Assembly: GCA_024742875.1 (NCBI GenBank)
Contig: JANSXP010000002.1
Location: forward strand, 1 to 64,000
DNA from: Planctomycetaceae bacterium
GTDB taxonomy: Bacteria > Planctomycetota > Planctomycetia > Planctomycetales > Planctomycetaceae
Direction: 5' to 3'
Length of the DNA: 64,000 bases
A program made the position numbers and the translations under genes. Numbering within the stretch: position 1 is the stretch's first letter; each line of letters begins with the position of its first letter. This document shows, piece after piece, positions 55,837 through 64,000 of this stretch. The notes beneath the pieces are model-generated. The model made no database searches. It had not been told where the DNA came from and was given only the letters and a program-made list of their open reading frames with translations.

Positions 55837-57221
55837 ACAAGCTTAATTCACGACAGCGTAAACTGGCTTATGCAGGCGGCATCCTTGCCCTGCTGATCCC
55901 CATCGTCCTGCTTGGTGCTCCCACCAGCGACATCGACCCGGGGCAGAAGACCATCAAGAACGGCGGGATGCTGGCCGCCATGAGGGTCAAGTATGACCTC
56001 GGCGAAAGCACACTGGGCGACATCGACCCGTCCAGTGCGGCGCTCAACCTCGTCCTGCTGGGACTGCGAGGACCGGCCGCCGGCGTACTGCACCTGAAAG
56101 CCATTGACTATCAGGAAAAGAAAGACTGGGCCAAGCTGAAAACAACTGTGGACTCCATCATCAAACTGCAGCCGCACTATGATGAGATCTGGAAGTTCCA
56201 GGGTTGGAACCTGGCGTTCAATGTCTCCCGCGAATGGGACCGGGTGGCCGACCGCTTCTACTGGGTCAAAGACGGTATCAAATTCCTGATCCAGGGCACC
56301 AAACGCAATCAGTCTTCCACCATTCTGTTTTACAACGTGGGCGACTTCACGGGTCGTAAGTTTGGCAACTCCGACGAAAAGCGGTTCTTCCGCAAGTTCT
56401 TCATCGACGACCCGGATGACGAGCGATGGGGCGAAAACAACTCTGACACGGAGCTCAATCCCGATGGCGTTGACAATTACCTGGTGGCCAATGAATGGTT
56501 CCGCGTGACGAACGAAAAGGACGAGGTCTATCAGATCAAGGGCATGACTCACGTCTTTGCCCGACAGGGCCCGTCGCGGTCACTGCTGGACTATGCCTCC
56601 GCCATTCAGGACGATGGCAAGTTCGGAGAAGAGAACCGCATCGCCTGGGACAAAGCCTACAAGGAATGGACGGATGTGTACGGCAACGACGTGTTCCTGG
56701 GCATCAACGACCTGAGGTATAAACTCAACTGCACACCGGCAGACATTGAAGCCATGGCCCTGGAAAACGGCGTGACGCCGCAGGTCCAGCAGCAGGTCTG
56801 GAACCAGAACGTGAAGATGACCAACTTCAACTTCTGGCGGGACTTTGCCAACTGCGAGCGTGACCCGCTGACAGTGGCCGCTCACAAGGCGATCTATGAC
56901 GGCAAGGTGGCCTACGCCCGCGGTGAAACATCCGACTCAGAAGACGCTCAGGGAAATCTGCTGCCGTCGCAGTCAGAGCAGCAGTTTTATGACGGCATGA
57001 CACAGCTGAAGAAGGTCTTCGACAAATACCCGCAGCTCTCCTGGCATGACGCGTATGTGGAAGAAGCACTGCTGGCGATTCACTACTGGCAGGAAATCCA
57101 CAAGTTCAATCTCAAGAAGATTCCGGACGACTATCCGCTGAAGGGACTGTACCTGGCCAACGTGGAACGCATGCCCGACATCGAGCGGCTGAAGAAAATC
57201 GAAAGCCGCACCATCTTTTAA
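55833..57221 (+). CDS. Membrane-anchored partner protein of the ABC transporter, unknown family
   Basis: This 462-residue protein has an N-terminal membrane anchor (KLAYAGGILALLIPIVLLG) and a large soluble part with helical, TPR-like stretches (LKTTVDSIIKLQPHYDEIWK, then FQGWNLAFNVSREWDRVADR). It overlaps the upstream permease by 4 bp (ATGA) and precedes the second permease by 65 bp, so it is very likely part of the same machine. Similar proteins occur beside ABC-2 permeases in other planctomycetes, though often with uninformative names. No enzyme motif is visible. Confidence 0.65.
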   Translation: MNKLNSRQRKLAYAGGILALLIPIVLLGAPTSDIDPGQKTIKNGGMLAAMRVKYDLGESTLGDIDPSSAALNLVLLGLRGPAAGVLHLKAIDYQEKKDWAKLKTTVDSIIKLQPHYDEIWKFQGWNLAFNVSREWDRVADRFYWVKDGIKFLIQGTKRNQSSTILFYNVGDFTGRKFGNSDEKRFFRKFFIDDPDDERWGENNSDTELNPDGVDNYLVANEWFRVTNEKDEVYQIKGMTHVFARQGPSRSLLDYASAIQDDGKFGEENRIAWDKAYKEWTDVYGNDVFLGINDLRYKLNCTPADIEAMALENGVTPQVQQQVWNQNVKMTNFNFWRDFANCERDPLTVAAHKAIYDGKVAYARGETSDSEDAQGNLLPSQSEQQFYDGMTQLKKVFDKYPQLSWHDAYVEEALLAIHYWQEIHKFNLKKIPDDYPLKGLYLANVERMPDIERLKKIESRTIF

Positions 57222-57286
57222 GCGTTCGTCGCCACCCGAGGCGAGCCGTTCTGCGGCTCGCTCGTCTTTAGTCCTGGAGCGTCCTG

Positions 57287-59053
57287 TTGTTTGCAGGTCC
57301 CATTTTTTCCCGAGAAGCCCTGACGGCCCCCCGCCGGCTGCGACACTACCTGCTGCGATCTGGCTATGTGGCGTTTCTGCTGGTGCTGATGTACACCATC
57401 CGGCAGGCCACCATCGGATTTCAGGACACGAAGTTTTCCGGAGACATCGCGTCTTTTGGCAGCCTTGTCTTCGGCGTGTTCGCGCTGCTGCAGCTGACGC
57501 TGGGGATGTTCTTTGCCACGTTGTTCACGGCAGCGAACATCGCGCAGGAAAAGGACCGCCGCACACTCATCCTGCTGCTGATGACGGACATGCGCAGTCG
57601 CGAACTGGCGTACGGCAAACTGCTGGCCAGCCTGCTGATTGTGGGGGTGCTGATGGCCGCCTCTGTACCAGTCTTCTGCGCCATCCGACTGCTGGGCGGC
57701 GTGACATGGAGCCAGGTATTCTGGGCGGAAGCGATCATTGGGGCCACTTTCCTGGCCAGCGGCACCTGGGGTTGCCTGGTGGCATTCTGGCGGGAGAAAA
57801 CCTTTCAAACGCTGGCGATCAGTGTTCTGGGTGTCGTGCTGTTTGTCGCCGTGGTTGAAGGTGTGGTGGTGATCAGCGGAGCAAACTCTGCTGTGGGTTC
57901 CTGGGTGGCCGCCGCCTCTCCCTATCGTGCGTTGCTGGGAGTCCTTAGCCCGCTGAGCCGTTCCGGAAGTGGTGTGGCTGAAGTGTCGGCGATGAGCTCA
58001 GTGGTCATTTTGCTGGCCATGGCCGGGCTGCTCAGTTCCTACACGGTCATCCGCCTGCGTGTCTGGAATCCCAGCCAGTTGCTGAAACAAAGTGCGACCG
58101 AAGAAGAATCAACAGATGAGAAGCAACAGGCTGCGGCAGCGGCGGCTTCCACCGGTCGCAAACATCGACAGGTGTGGGTCAATCCCGTCACGTGGAAGGA
58201 AATCGTCACCCGCGGTTACGGACGCAAAGTCATCTTTATCAAACTGGCCTATATCCTGCTGGCCGCCCTGATTGGATTCTCTGTCGCTTCGGCCGGTCCG
58301 TCCGACGGCTCCCTGGTGCTCGGTATGGTGTCTCCGGGAGCGGCCGCCTTTCTGGCGATCGGCGTCATCAGTCTGCTGCTCGTTAACGCACAGGCCGTCA
58401 CGTCCATCTCCACGGAGCGTGACAGCAACACACTCGACATTCTGCTGGCCACTGATATCAGCGCCAAAGAATTCATGACGGGCAAGATCATTGGCGCACT
58501 GTGGAACGCCCGGGAAATGGTACTGGTGCCCATCCTGCTGATGATCTGGCAGTTGGTGAGCGGAGCATCAGCCGGACTGACGCTCGAAAATCTGATTTAC
58601 CTGATCATCTCATACAGCGTGCTGTGCCTGTTTGCCGTGATGCTGGGTCTGCACGCGGGGCTGACGTATGAGAACTCGCGTTCGGCAATCGGCAACAGTC
58701 TGGGCACGATGTTCTTCCTGTTCATCGGCATCTTTGTCTTCATGCTGCTGCTGGTGGAAGCGCGATCGTCCTTTGCCATTCAGATGCAAAGCTTCATCGT
58801 CTTCATCGGCCTGGGCAGCATCGGCCTGTACAGCTCGCTGACCCACAAGAACCCCTCCAACGCTTTGACGCTGGCCGCCATCATGCTGCCGTTCCTCACG
58901 TTTTACGCGATCACGGATTTCCTGCTGGGCGGCAGCCTGGGCGTCTGCTTCTGGATCTGCGTCGCCTACGGCTTTGCAGCGATCGCCATGCTGATCCCTT
59001 CCATCAGTGACTTTGACGTGGCTCTGGGACGCACCACACACGATGTGGGCTAA
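57287..59053 (+). CDS. ABC-2 transporter permease
   Basis: This 588-residue protein has about 12 predicted helices in two similar halves of the ABC-2 permease type, each beginning with a segment like IAQEKDRRTLILLLMTDMRS or STERDSNTLDILLATDISAK, the classic coupling motif of these exporters. A low-complexity Glu/Ala linker (residues about 265-290) separates them. The start is TTG 57287, with TGGAG 7 nt upstream. No other start fits the first helix. With the upstream ATPase and permease it forms a likely heterodimeric exporter. Confidence 0.82.
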   Translation: MFAGPIFSREALTAPRRLRHYLLRSGYVAFLLVLMYTIRQATIGFQDTKFSGDIASFGSLVFGVFALLQLTLGMFFATLFTAANIAQEKDRRTLILLLMTDMRSRELAYGKLLASLLIVGVLMAASVPVFCAIRLLGGVTWSQVFWAEAIIGATFLASGTWGCLVAFWREKTFQTLAISVLGVVLFVAVVEGVVVISGANSAVGSWVAAASPYRALLGVLSPLSRSGSGVAEVSAMSSVVILLAMAGLLSSYTVIRLRVWNPSQLLKQSATEEESTDEKQQAAAAAASTGRKHRQVWVNPVTWKEIVTRGYGRKVIFIKLAYILLAALIGFSVASAGPSDGSLVLGMVSPGAAAFLAIGVISLLLVNAQAVTSISTERDSNTLDILLATDISAKEFMTGKIIGALWNAREMVLVPILLMIWQLVSGASAGLTLENLIYLIISYSVLCLFAVMLGLHAGLTYENSRSAIGNSLGTMFFLFIGIFVFMLLLVEARSSFAIQMQSFIVFIGLGSIGLYSSLTHKNPSNALTLAAIMLPFLTFYAITDFLLGGSLGVCFWICVAYGFAAIAMLIPSISDFDVALGRTTHDVG

Positions 59054-59211
59054 CCGTTTGATGGCCTCTGTCCGCATTGCATGTGCGGTGTCATCGAAGG
59101 TGCGTGCGGCAGCCCTGTTGAAGCGTTTGTACGCGACCAAAGTCAGACGTTTTCACACCGTCCTGGAAAGTGTCTGGTCGTCTGGCCGTCCCGACCTGGG
59201 CACAGCTGCGG

Positions 59212-60333
59212 CTACTCAAACCTGACACAGTAAATCTGTGGCAGATGGCTGCTCAAACACGCCCACGACTCGCCCGCATCTTCGCTCACCCACAGACCGC
59301 CCGTGGACGAGCCCATCACCAGACACTCCCCACTGTCATCGATTGCCAGAGCGTGCCGGAAGACAATGTCCCAGGCGGGCTCATCGGGCAGACCGGCCGA
59401 CAGTGAGCGAAATGTCTCTCCGCCGTCTGCCGTTGTCGTCACGACAAGTCGACCATCCACGGGGACGCGACACTCATCTTTCACGGCCGGAACAAACCAC
59501 GCGCGACGGCTGTCCTGCGGATGCACGGCCACGGCGAAGCCAAACCCGGATGGGGTCGCCTGATCACATTCGGTCCACGATGCGCAGTTGTCGTCTGACC
59601 GAAAAATGCCGTTGTGGTGCTGCACCCAGAACTGGTCCGGCTCATCGCGGCACTGCACAATCAGATGGGGATCCTGAATGGTCGGATCAAACGCGCGATC
59701 CGGAGGCATGTAAGCGGCCCGCATGCCATCTGCTCGCAGCGCCCAGGAACGACCGGCATCCTGAGTCTGCCAGATGCCCCCACACGACACACCCACCGTC
59801 ACATGATCAGAATTTCGCGGATCAACGCAGACCGAATGGATGCCTGGGTGGTCCTTCCCTCCACCAAACCAGTTGTCGCGCTGCGGCATGTCCCACAGGC
59901 TTTCAACCAGACGCCAGCTGTCACCACAATCCTCAGAATGAAACAGACCACCGGGAATGGTGCCACACCACAGCTGCCCGGGACGGTCGCTGCCGCCACC
60001 TTCGAGAGCCCAGATTTCCTCCAGACTGGGGCCGGCGGGCGACTGGCCTGCTTCGCCCTCCGCCGTCAGCCCTGCAGTTTCTGCGTCCGGCACCCTGGCA
60101 TACTGCGGCACGCTGCACTCGTCCCACGTTTGCCCGCCATCAGCCGAACGCCGAAGCTTAACGCCAAAGTGCCCCAGTGGCAGGGCGGCGTACAGTGTGC
60201 CGTCTCGGCGGTCGGGCAGCACGATGCTGACCGGGTCACCCAGAAACGAGGGCTGCCCAATGCTCCAGCCGGTTGCCGTGCGTTCCACCGGAAACAGGCC
60301 CTTGCGAGACCCAACGAAAAATCGTTTTGGCAT
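59212..60333 (-). CDS. BNR/Asp-box repeat beta-propeller protein (sialidase-like fold)
   Basis: This 373-residue protein has at least five Asp-box motifs of the S-x-D-x-G-x-x-W form: SADGGQTW, SEDCGDSW, TQDAGRSW, SDDNCASW (degenerate) and SEDAGESW. These mark a six- to seven-bladed propeller as in sialidases and sortilin-like proteins. There is no signal peptide and no sialidase Arg triad that I can identify, so an enzymatic role is doubtful. It lies 98 bp downstream of a MoaD/ThiS-like gene on the same strand. Confidence 0.75.
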   Translation of the reverse strand: MPKRFFVGSRKGLFPVERTATGWSIGQPSFLGDPVSIVLPDRRDGTLYAALPLGHFGVKLRRSADGGQTWDECSVPQYARVPDAETAGLTAEGEAGQSPAGPSLEEIWALEGGGSDRPGQLWCGTIPGGLFHSEDCGDSWRLVESLWDMPQRDNWFGGGKDHPGIHSVCVDPRNSDHVTVGVSCGGIWQTQDAGRSWALRADGMRAAYMPPDRAFDPTIQDPHLIVQCRDEPDQFWVQHHNGIFRSDDNCASWTECDQATPSGFGFAVAVHPQDSRRAWFVPAVKDECRVPVDGRLVVTTTADGGETFRSLSAGLPDEPAWDIVFRHALAIDDSGECLVMGSSTGGLWVSEDAGESWACLSSHLPQIYCVRFE

Positions 60334-60431
60334 GGATCGCCTCCTCTTAGCAAATCAGAACTCAGATCGCCGCACGACTGTTCATGACAGCGCAGGAACA
60401 CAGCCCGTGACGAATTCATCAACCCGCCTTG

Positions 60432-60701
60432 TCATCCACCGGACAGTGCCTGCATGACAAACACTTCGCTGTCGGCGCGGACCGGATCGCTTTGGTTCAC
60501 ACGGTCGACCACCGGCTTATTGTCCACAAACACGGCCACGTGACGACGGATGGCACCCTGATCGTCAAGCACATATCCCCGCAGCCGCGGATTGCCGGCA
60601 AAGACAGCTTCGAGTGTTTCACCGAGCGTTGCCGCCACGACGTGAGCCGTGGGGCAGTCCAGATGGCGATTGAGATTCGGCGTAAACGAAACTCGGGGCA
60701 T
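60432..60701 (-). CDS. MoaD/ThiS-family ubiquitin-like sulfur carrier
   Basis: This 89-residue protein has the beta-grasp layout of MoaD/ThiS: VSFTPNLNRHL at the start, AATLGETLEAVF, RHVAVFVDNKPV, and the required C-terminal Gly-Gly (QALSGG). Such proteins carry thiocarboxylate sulfur for molybdopterin, thiamin or other pathways after activation by an E1-like enzyme. No E1-like or cofactor genes are in this window. ATG 60701 is favoured. It is immediately upstream of the BNR propeller gene, likely in one operon. Confidence 0.8.
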   Translation of the reverse strand: MPRVSFTPNLNRHLDCPTAHVVAATLGETLEAVFAGNPRLRGYVLDDQGAIRRHVAVFVDNKPVVDRVNQSDPVRADSEVFVMQALSGG

Positions 60702-60758
60702 GCCGCATTCCATCAGTCACAGGCCGGTTCCGCCTTCGGTCCTCGCCCGCGACTCTCG

Positions 60759-61934
60759 TTAGGACAATGGTTCGCTGCGGGGATAGGAACCGAGAATTTC
60801 CAGTCGATCTGCGAGAGCTTCCAGCTGCTTGAGCGTCTTGCGGGTTTTTGCGTCAGTCACGTGACCTTCAAAGTCGAGGAAGAACAGGTAACCCGATTCC
60901 GGAGCTCGCAGCGGAAACGATTCGATCCATGTCAGATTCACTTTGCACGTCTTAAACACCTGCAGAGCATCGGACAGCGAGCCTGGCTTATGCGGAATCT
61001 GCAGCAAGATGGCCGTCCGGTCATGACCGGTGGCATCTGCGATGGTGTCGCCAATGATGGCGAAGCGGGTCACGTTGTTGCGGTTGTCTTCAATGCTTTC
61101 TGCAACCACAGGAATGCCATAACGAATGGCGGCCTGCTGGCTGGCCACGGCTCCGGCGCCCGGTTTGTCCTGAGCCAGCCGTGCGGCCGTTGATGTGCTC
61201 GTCACCTCAATCAGGCTCGCGTGTGACATGTTCTTGGCCAGCCAGTCGCGACACTGCGACAAGGCCTGCGGCTTGCTGTAGATTTCTGTGATTTCACTGC
61301 GATCACAACGCGCGAGCAGGTTGTGATGCACGTGAATCTGAATCTCGCCGCAGATCCGCAGCGGCAGTCGCGTGAACATGTCCAGCGTGTCCACGATGCG
61401 ACCATCTGTCGAATTCTCAATGGGCACCAGACCGTAGTCCACGTGCCCGCGATTCACTTCTTCAAAAACGGTGGCGATGGTGCTGACCGGCACCAGATCA
61501 GAAGTTTCACCAAAGCGGTTGATTGCCGCCAGGTGAGTGAAACTATAGGCGGGCCCAAGATAGGCCACCCGATGACTGCGAACCCGCTGGCGGGCAGCGT
61601 TCAGCAGGGGGCGGAAAATGGTCTTCAGCTCCGCTGCCGTCAATGGTCCTTCGTTGCTGCGTTCCAGCAGATCCCACAGGTCCACATCATCCTGGACGTT
61701 GAATAATGCTGACTGAGGAGATTCCGATTCTCCGATCCGTTTGACAAACAGATCCACACGATCGCTCATCAGTCCCAGGAGCTTGCGATCCACCTCTGCA
61801 ATCTGCTCATCCAGTGTCAGGCTGGGCCGACTTTTTGCTTTGGACTTTGGTTTGGCTGGAGCTGATTTGGAAGGGGCCGACTTGGCCGTTTTCTTTTTCG
61901 TCGGGGCTTTTTTCGCCGCCTTTTTCTTGGCCAT
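60759..61934 (-). CDS. pheA: Bifunctional chorismate mutase/prephenate dehydratase with a lysine-rich N-terminus
   Basis: This 391-residue enzyme makes phenylpyruvate from chorismate. Residues about 40-130 are an AroQ-type chorismate mutase helix set ([20 protein letters not shown]). The dehydratase follows with [31 protein letters not shown] and the catalytic TRF motif in [11 protein letters not shown]. The C-terminal ACT domain ([24 protein letters not shown]) gives feedback control by phenylalanine. The first 35 residues are Lys/Ala/Pro/Ser repeats ([17 protein letters not shown]), resembling histone H1 tails, and are not part of normal PheA. ATG 61934 lies just upstream of this tail. Confidence 0.92.
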   Translation of the reverse strand: MAKKKAAKKAPTKKKTAKSAPSKSAPAKPKSKAKSRPSLTLDEQIAEVDRKLLGLMSDRVDLFVKRIGESESPQSALFNVQDDVDLWDLLERSNEGPLTAAELKTIFRPLLNAARQRVRSHRVAYLGPAYSFTHLAAINRFGETSDLVPVSTIATVFEEVNRGHVDYGLVPIENSTDGRIVDTLDMFTRLPLRICGEIQIHVHHNLLARCDRSEITEIYSKPQALSQCRDWLAKNMSHASLIEVTSTSTAARLAQDKPGAGAVASQQAAIRYGIPVVAESIEDNRNNVTRFAIIGDTIADATGHDRTAILLQIPHKPGSLSDALQVFKTCKVNLTWIESFPLRAPESGYLFFLDFEGHVTDAKTRKTLKQLEALADRLEILGSYPRSEPLS

Positions 61935-62396
61935 TAGGTTTACTCGCCGCGATGTGTCGGGATGGGGTGGGAGAAGCAGGGATGTGTTGCTTAGGTGGGA
62001 GACACGACCTGCTTGTACAACTGGCAATTCGCGATTTCAAGCACCCGGTGAAACGCGTCTACAATGTTGACCGAATCACATGCCACCCTGACCAAAGGCC
62101 TGATTTAAAGCTCCACAACCAGTCGCCGACTGCCAAAATGCCACTCAGCATGGAAGTGTCATTTTGGCACCAGTGGCGACATGCGACAGTCGGAAAGGGC
62201 CTGCCAGATTGGCCCGCACGCGTCACGGCGTGACCGCACAGCTCCCCACAAACCTTTGTTGTTAAACCACTTAGAGAACCCACTGAGTTTTGGCGCGCGT
62301 TGTGCTAACCCTTCACCCGACAATTAGTTTTCCAGGTGTCGAGCACACTTCCCCATAAGCCTATCGAAATCACATCCGCGAACAGGAGTTCCTATC
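61935..62396. other. Divergent pheA-dnaK intergenic region
   Basis: These 462 bp contain the inverted repeat at 62131-62169 and should hold both promoters. No gene is supported and no exact CIRCE element is found. Confidence 0.45.
62131..62169. promoter_or_regulatory. Inverted repeat with 9-nt spacer upstream of dnaK
   Basis: TGCCAAAATGCCACT (62131-62145) and AGTGTCATTTTGGCA (62155-62169) pair at 14 of 15 positions around a 9-nt spacer. The geometry is like CIRCE, but the sequence is not. It ends about 230 bp before dnaK, between it and pheA. No T-run follows on either strand, so it is more likely an operator or RNA regulatory hairpin than a terminator. Confidence 0.55.
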
Positions 62397-64000
62397 ATGG
62401 CCGTTTCAGGTGAAAAAATTATCGGTATCGACCTCGGTACCACCAACTCTGTCGTCTCCGTCATGGAAGGCGGCGAGCCCAAAGTGATTGCCAATCAGGA
62501 AGGCAGTCGCACCACCCCCAGCGTCATCGCCTTCACGGACAAGGGCGAAACGCTGGTTGGCGATCCGGCCAAACGACAGGCCGTCACCAACCCCACCAAC
62601 ACGATTTACTCCATCAAACGATTCATGGGGCGACGGCACAGCGAAGTGCAGTCTGAAGAAAAAATCGTGCCCTATGACGTGGTAGGGGCCGACAGTGACT
62701 ATGTCAAAGTGAATGTGAACGGCAAAGAGTATACGCCGCCGGAGATTTCTGCGCTCGTGCTGCGAAAGCTCAAGGAAGCCTCCGAAAGCTATCTGGGCCA
62801 CACGGTCAACAAAGCGGTCATCACGGTCCCCGCATACTTCAACGACGCACAGCGCCAGGCCACCAAAGACGCCGGACAGATTGCCGGTCTGGAAGTCTCT
62901 CGCATCATCAATGAGCCGACGGCCGCTGCTCTGGCTTACGGGCTGGACAAAAAGCAGGAAGAGAAGATCGTGGTCTTTGACCTGGGCGGCGGTACCTTCG
63001 ACGTTTCCATCCTGGAAGTCGGCGATGAACTCGTGGAAGTGCTGAGCACCAATGGTGACACGCACCTTGGTGGTGACGACTTTGACGAAGTCCTGATCGA
63101 TCACATCGCCGACGAATTCAAAAAGAGCGACGGCATCGATCTGCGCAGCGACCCCATGGCACTGCAGCGTCTTCGTGAGGCTGCTGAGAAAGCCAAGAAA
63201 GAACTGTCAACTGCGCAGACTTCCGACATCAACCTGCCGTTCATTACGGCTGACGCCAGCGGTGCCAAACACCTGCAGATGTCAATTTCCCGCGGTGACT
63301 TTGAGCGCCTGATCGACCCACTGGTTGAGCGCTGCCGCGGCCCTGTTGAGAACGCACTGAAGGACGCCAAACTGTCTTCAGGCGAGATCAGTGAAGTAGT
63401 GCTCGTGGGTGGCTCAACGCGAGTCCCCAAAGTGCAGGCCTTCGTCAAAGAGATGTTTGGCAAAGAGCCTCATCAGGGTGTGAATCCTGATGAAGTCGTC
63501 TCACTGGGTGCCGCCATTCAGGGTGGTATTATCGCCGGCGACGTCAAAGACGTGGTTCTGCTGGACGTGACTCCGCTGTCGCTGGGCATTGAGACCGAAG
63601 GCGGCATCATGACAAACCTGGTGGAGCGCAACACGACGATTCCAACCACGAAGTCAGAGACGTTCTCCACAGCAGCCGACAATCAGCCGGCAGTGACTGT
63701 TCGCGTGTTCCAGGGGGAACGCCGCATGGCCACAGACAACCGCCTGCTGGATCAGTTCGACCTGTCCGACATTCCGCCCGCACCGCGCGGTGTGCCGCAG
63801 ATTGAAGTGACGTTCGATATCGATGTGAACGGCATCCTCAATGTGTCGGCCAAAGACAAAGCCACGGGCAAAGAGCACAGCGTTCAAATCAAGCAGTCCA
63901 GTGGACTGTCAGATGACGAGATCGAACGCATGCGAAAAGACGGTGAAGCGCACGCTGAGGAAGACAAGAAGAAAGAAGAGCTGGCCAAAGCCCGCAATGA
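62397..64000 (+). CDS. dnaK: Chaperone DnaK (Hsp70), partial
   Basis: The first 534 codons of Hsp70 are present; the C-terminal lid is cut by the window edge. The N-terminal ATPase has the signatures [29 protein letters not shown] and [15 protein letters not shown]. The substrate domain starts with [17 protein letters not shown]. DnaK folds and refolds proteins with DnaJ and GrpE. ATG 62397 is preceded by ACAGGAG at a good distance. No grpE or dnaJ lies upstream. Heat-shock control may involve the inverted repeat at 62131-62169. Confidence 0.97.
   Translation, partial: MAVSGEKIIGIDLGTTNSVVSVMEGGEPKVIANQEGSRTTPSVIAFTDKGETLVGDPAKRQAVTNPTNTIYSIKRFMGRRHSEVQSEEKIVPYDVVGADSDYVKVNVNGKEYTPPEISALVLRKLKEASESYLGHTVNKAVITVPAYFNDAQRQATKDAGQIAGLEVSRIINEPTAAALAYGLDKKQEEKIVVFDLGGGTFDVSILEVGDELVEVLSTNGDTHLGGDDFDEVLIDHIADEFKKSDGIDLRSDPMALQRLREAAEKAKKELSTAQTSDINLPFITADASGAKHLQMSISRGDFERLIDPLVERCRGPVENALKDAKLSSGEISEVVLVGGSTRVPKVQAFVKEMFGKEPHQGVNPDEVVSLGAAIQGGIIAGDVKDVVLLDVTPLSLGIETEGGIMTNLVERNTTIPTTKSETFSTAADNQPAVTVRVFQGERRMATDNRLLDQFDLSDIPPAPRGVPQIEVTFDIDVNGILNVSAKDKATGKEHSVQIKQSSGLSDDEIERMRKDGEAHAEEDKKKEELAKARN

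Noticed and set aside
61935-62396. Canonical CIRCE (TTAGCACTC-N9-GAGTGCTAA) before dnaK
   Set aside because: No copy or close variant was found; only the non-CIRCE inverted repeat at 62131-62169.

Overview
The window looks like a chromosomal segment of a planctomycete (Planctomycetota, probably order Planctomycetales; genus not assignable by eye). The evidence is a combination of family traits: a sulfatase with a formylglycine signature, a PEP-CTERM protein, a Ser/Thr kinase with a DLG motif and a secreted tail, LRR/PQQ-type proteins, SecG and NADH dehydrogenase subunits with acidic low-complexity extensions, and a moderately high G+C composition. Genes are mostly in short operons that switch strand often.

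Positions 1-9293 are accessory DNA. At 1-3026 a leftward phage-like gene string encodes an HTH protein, two small unknown proteins, two tiny membrane proteins, a RusA-type Holliday-junction resolvase and a PD-(D/E)XK (RecE-like) nuclease that runs off the left edge and starts with TTG overlapping the rusA stop. Inside it lies a striking array of three 16-bp inverted repeats at exactly 28-bp spacing (1713-1784). A 45-bp perfect direct repeat of the 3' half of a tRNA-Arg(CCU) gene occurs at 3382-3426 and 9249-9293. Neither copy has a 5' half, so the intact tRNA presumably lies to the left of the window and two elements are integrated in tandem. The inner element (about 5.9 kb) carries a 5'-truncated tyrosine integrase, a 1420-residue RHS/YD-repeat polymorphic toxin, and a small immunity-like gene whose Shine-Dalgarno sequence overlaps the toxin stop codon.

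Positions 9394-25700 are mixed chromosomal genes: a large hybrid histidine kinase, a Cu/Zn-efflux-type permease with a His-rich lipoprotein, a carbohydrate esterase, a PLP aminotransferase, a secreted protein with three YHS-like units, a fused serine acetyltransferase-cysteine synthase, an LRR/PQQ-propeller protein interrupted by one in-frame amber codon, and a PEP-CTERM protein.

Positions 26042-43200 hold core genes: tpiA-secG-yicC-gmk-rpoZ, closed by a strong terminator, then an FHA-like protein, a compact SecA paralogue, a sulfatase, an MMPL/RND exporter, a receptor-like kinase, a PDZ protein and miaB.

Positions 43264-51517 are a leftward complex I membrane-arm operon, nuoH-J-K-L-M-N, with no nuoI between nuoH and nuoJ. 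A tRNA-Ser(UGA) with its own terminator follows. Then come an ABC-2 transporter operon (ATPase, two permeases and a membrane-anchored partner), a BNR-repeat protein with a MoaD/ThiS-like protein, a chorismate mutase/prephenate dehydratase with a lysine-rich N-terminus, and dnaK, which is cut by the right edge and preceded by an inverted repeat with a 9-nt spacer.
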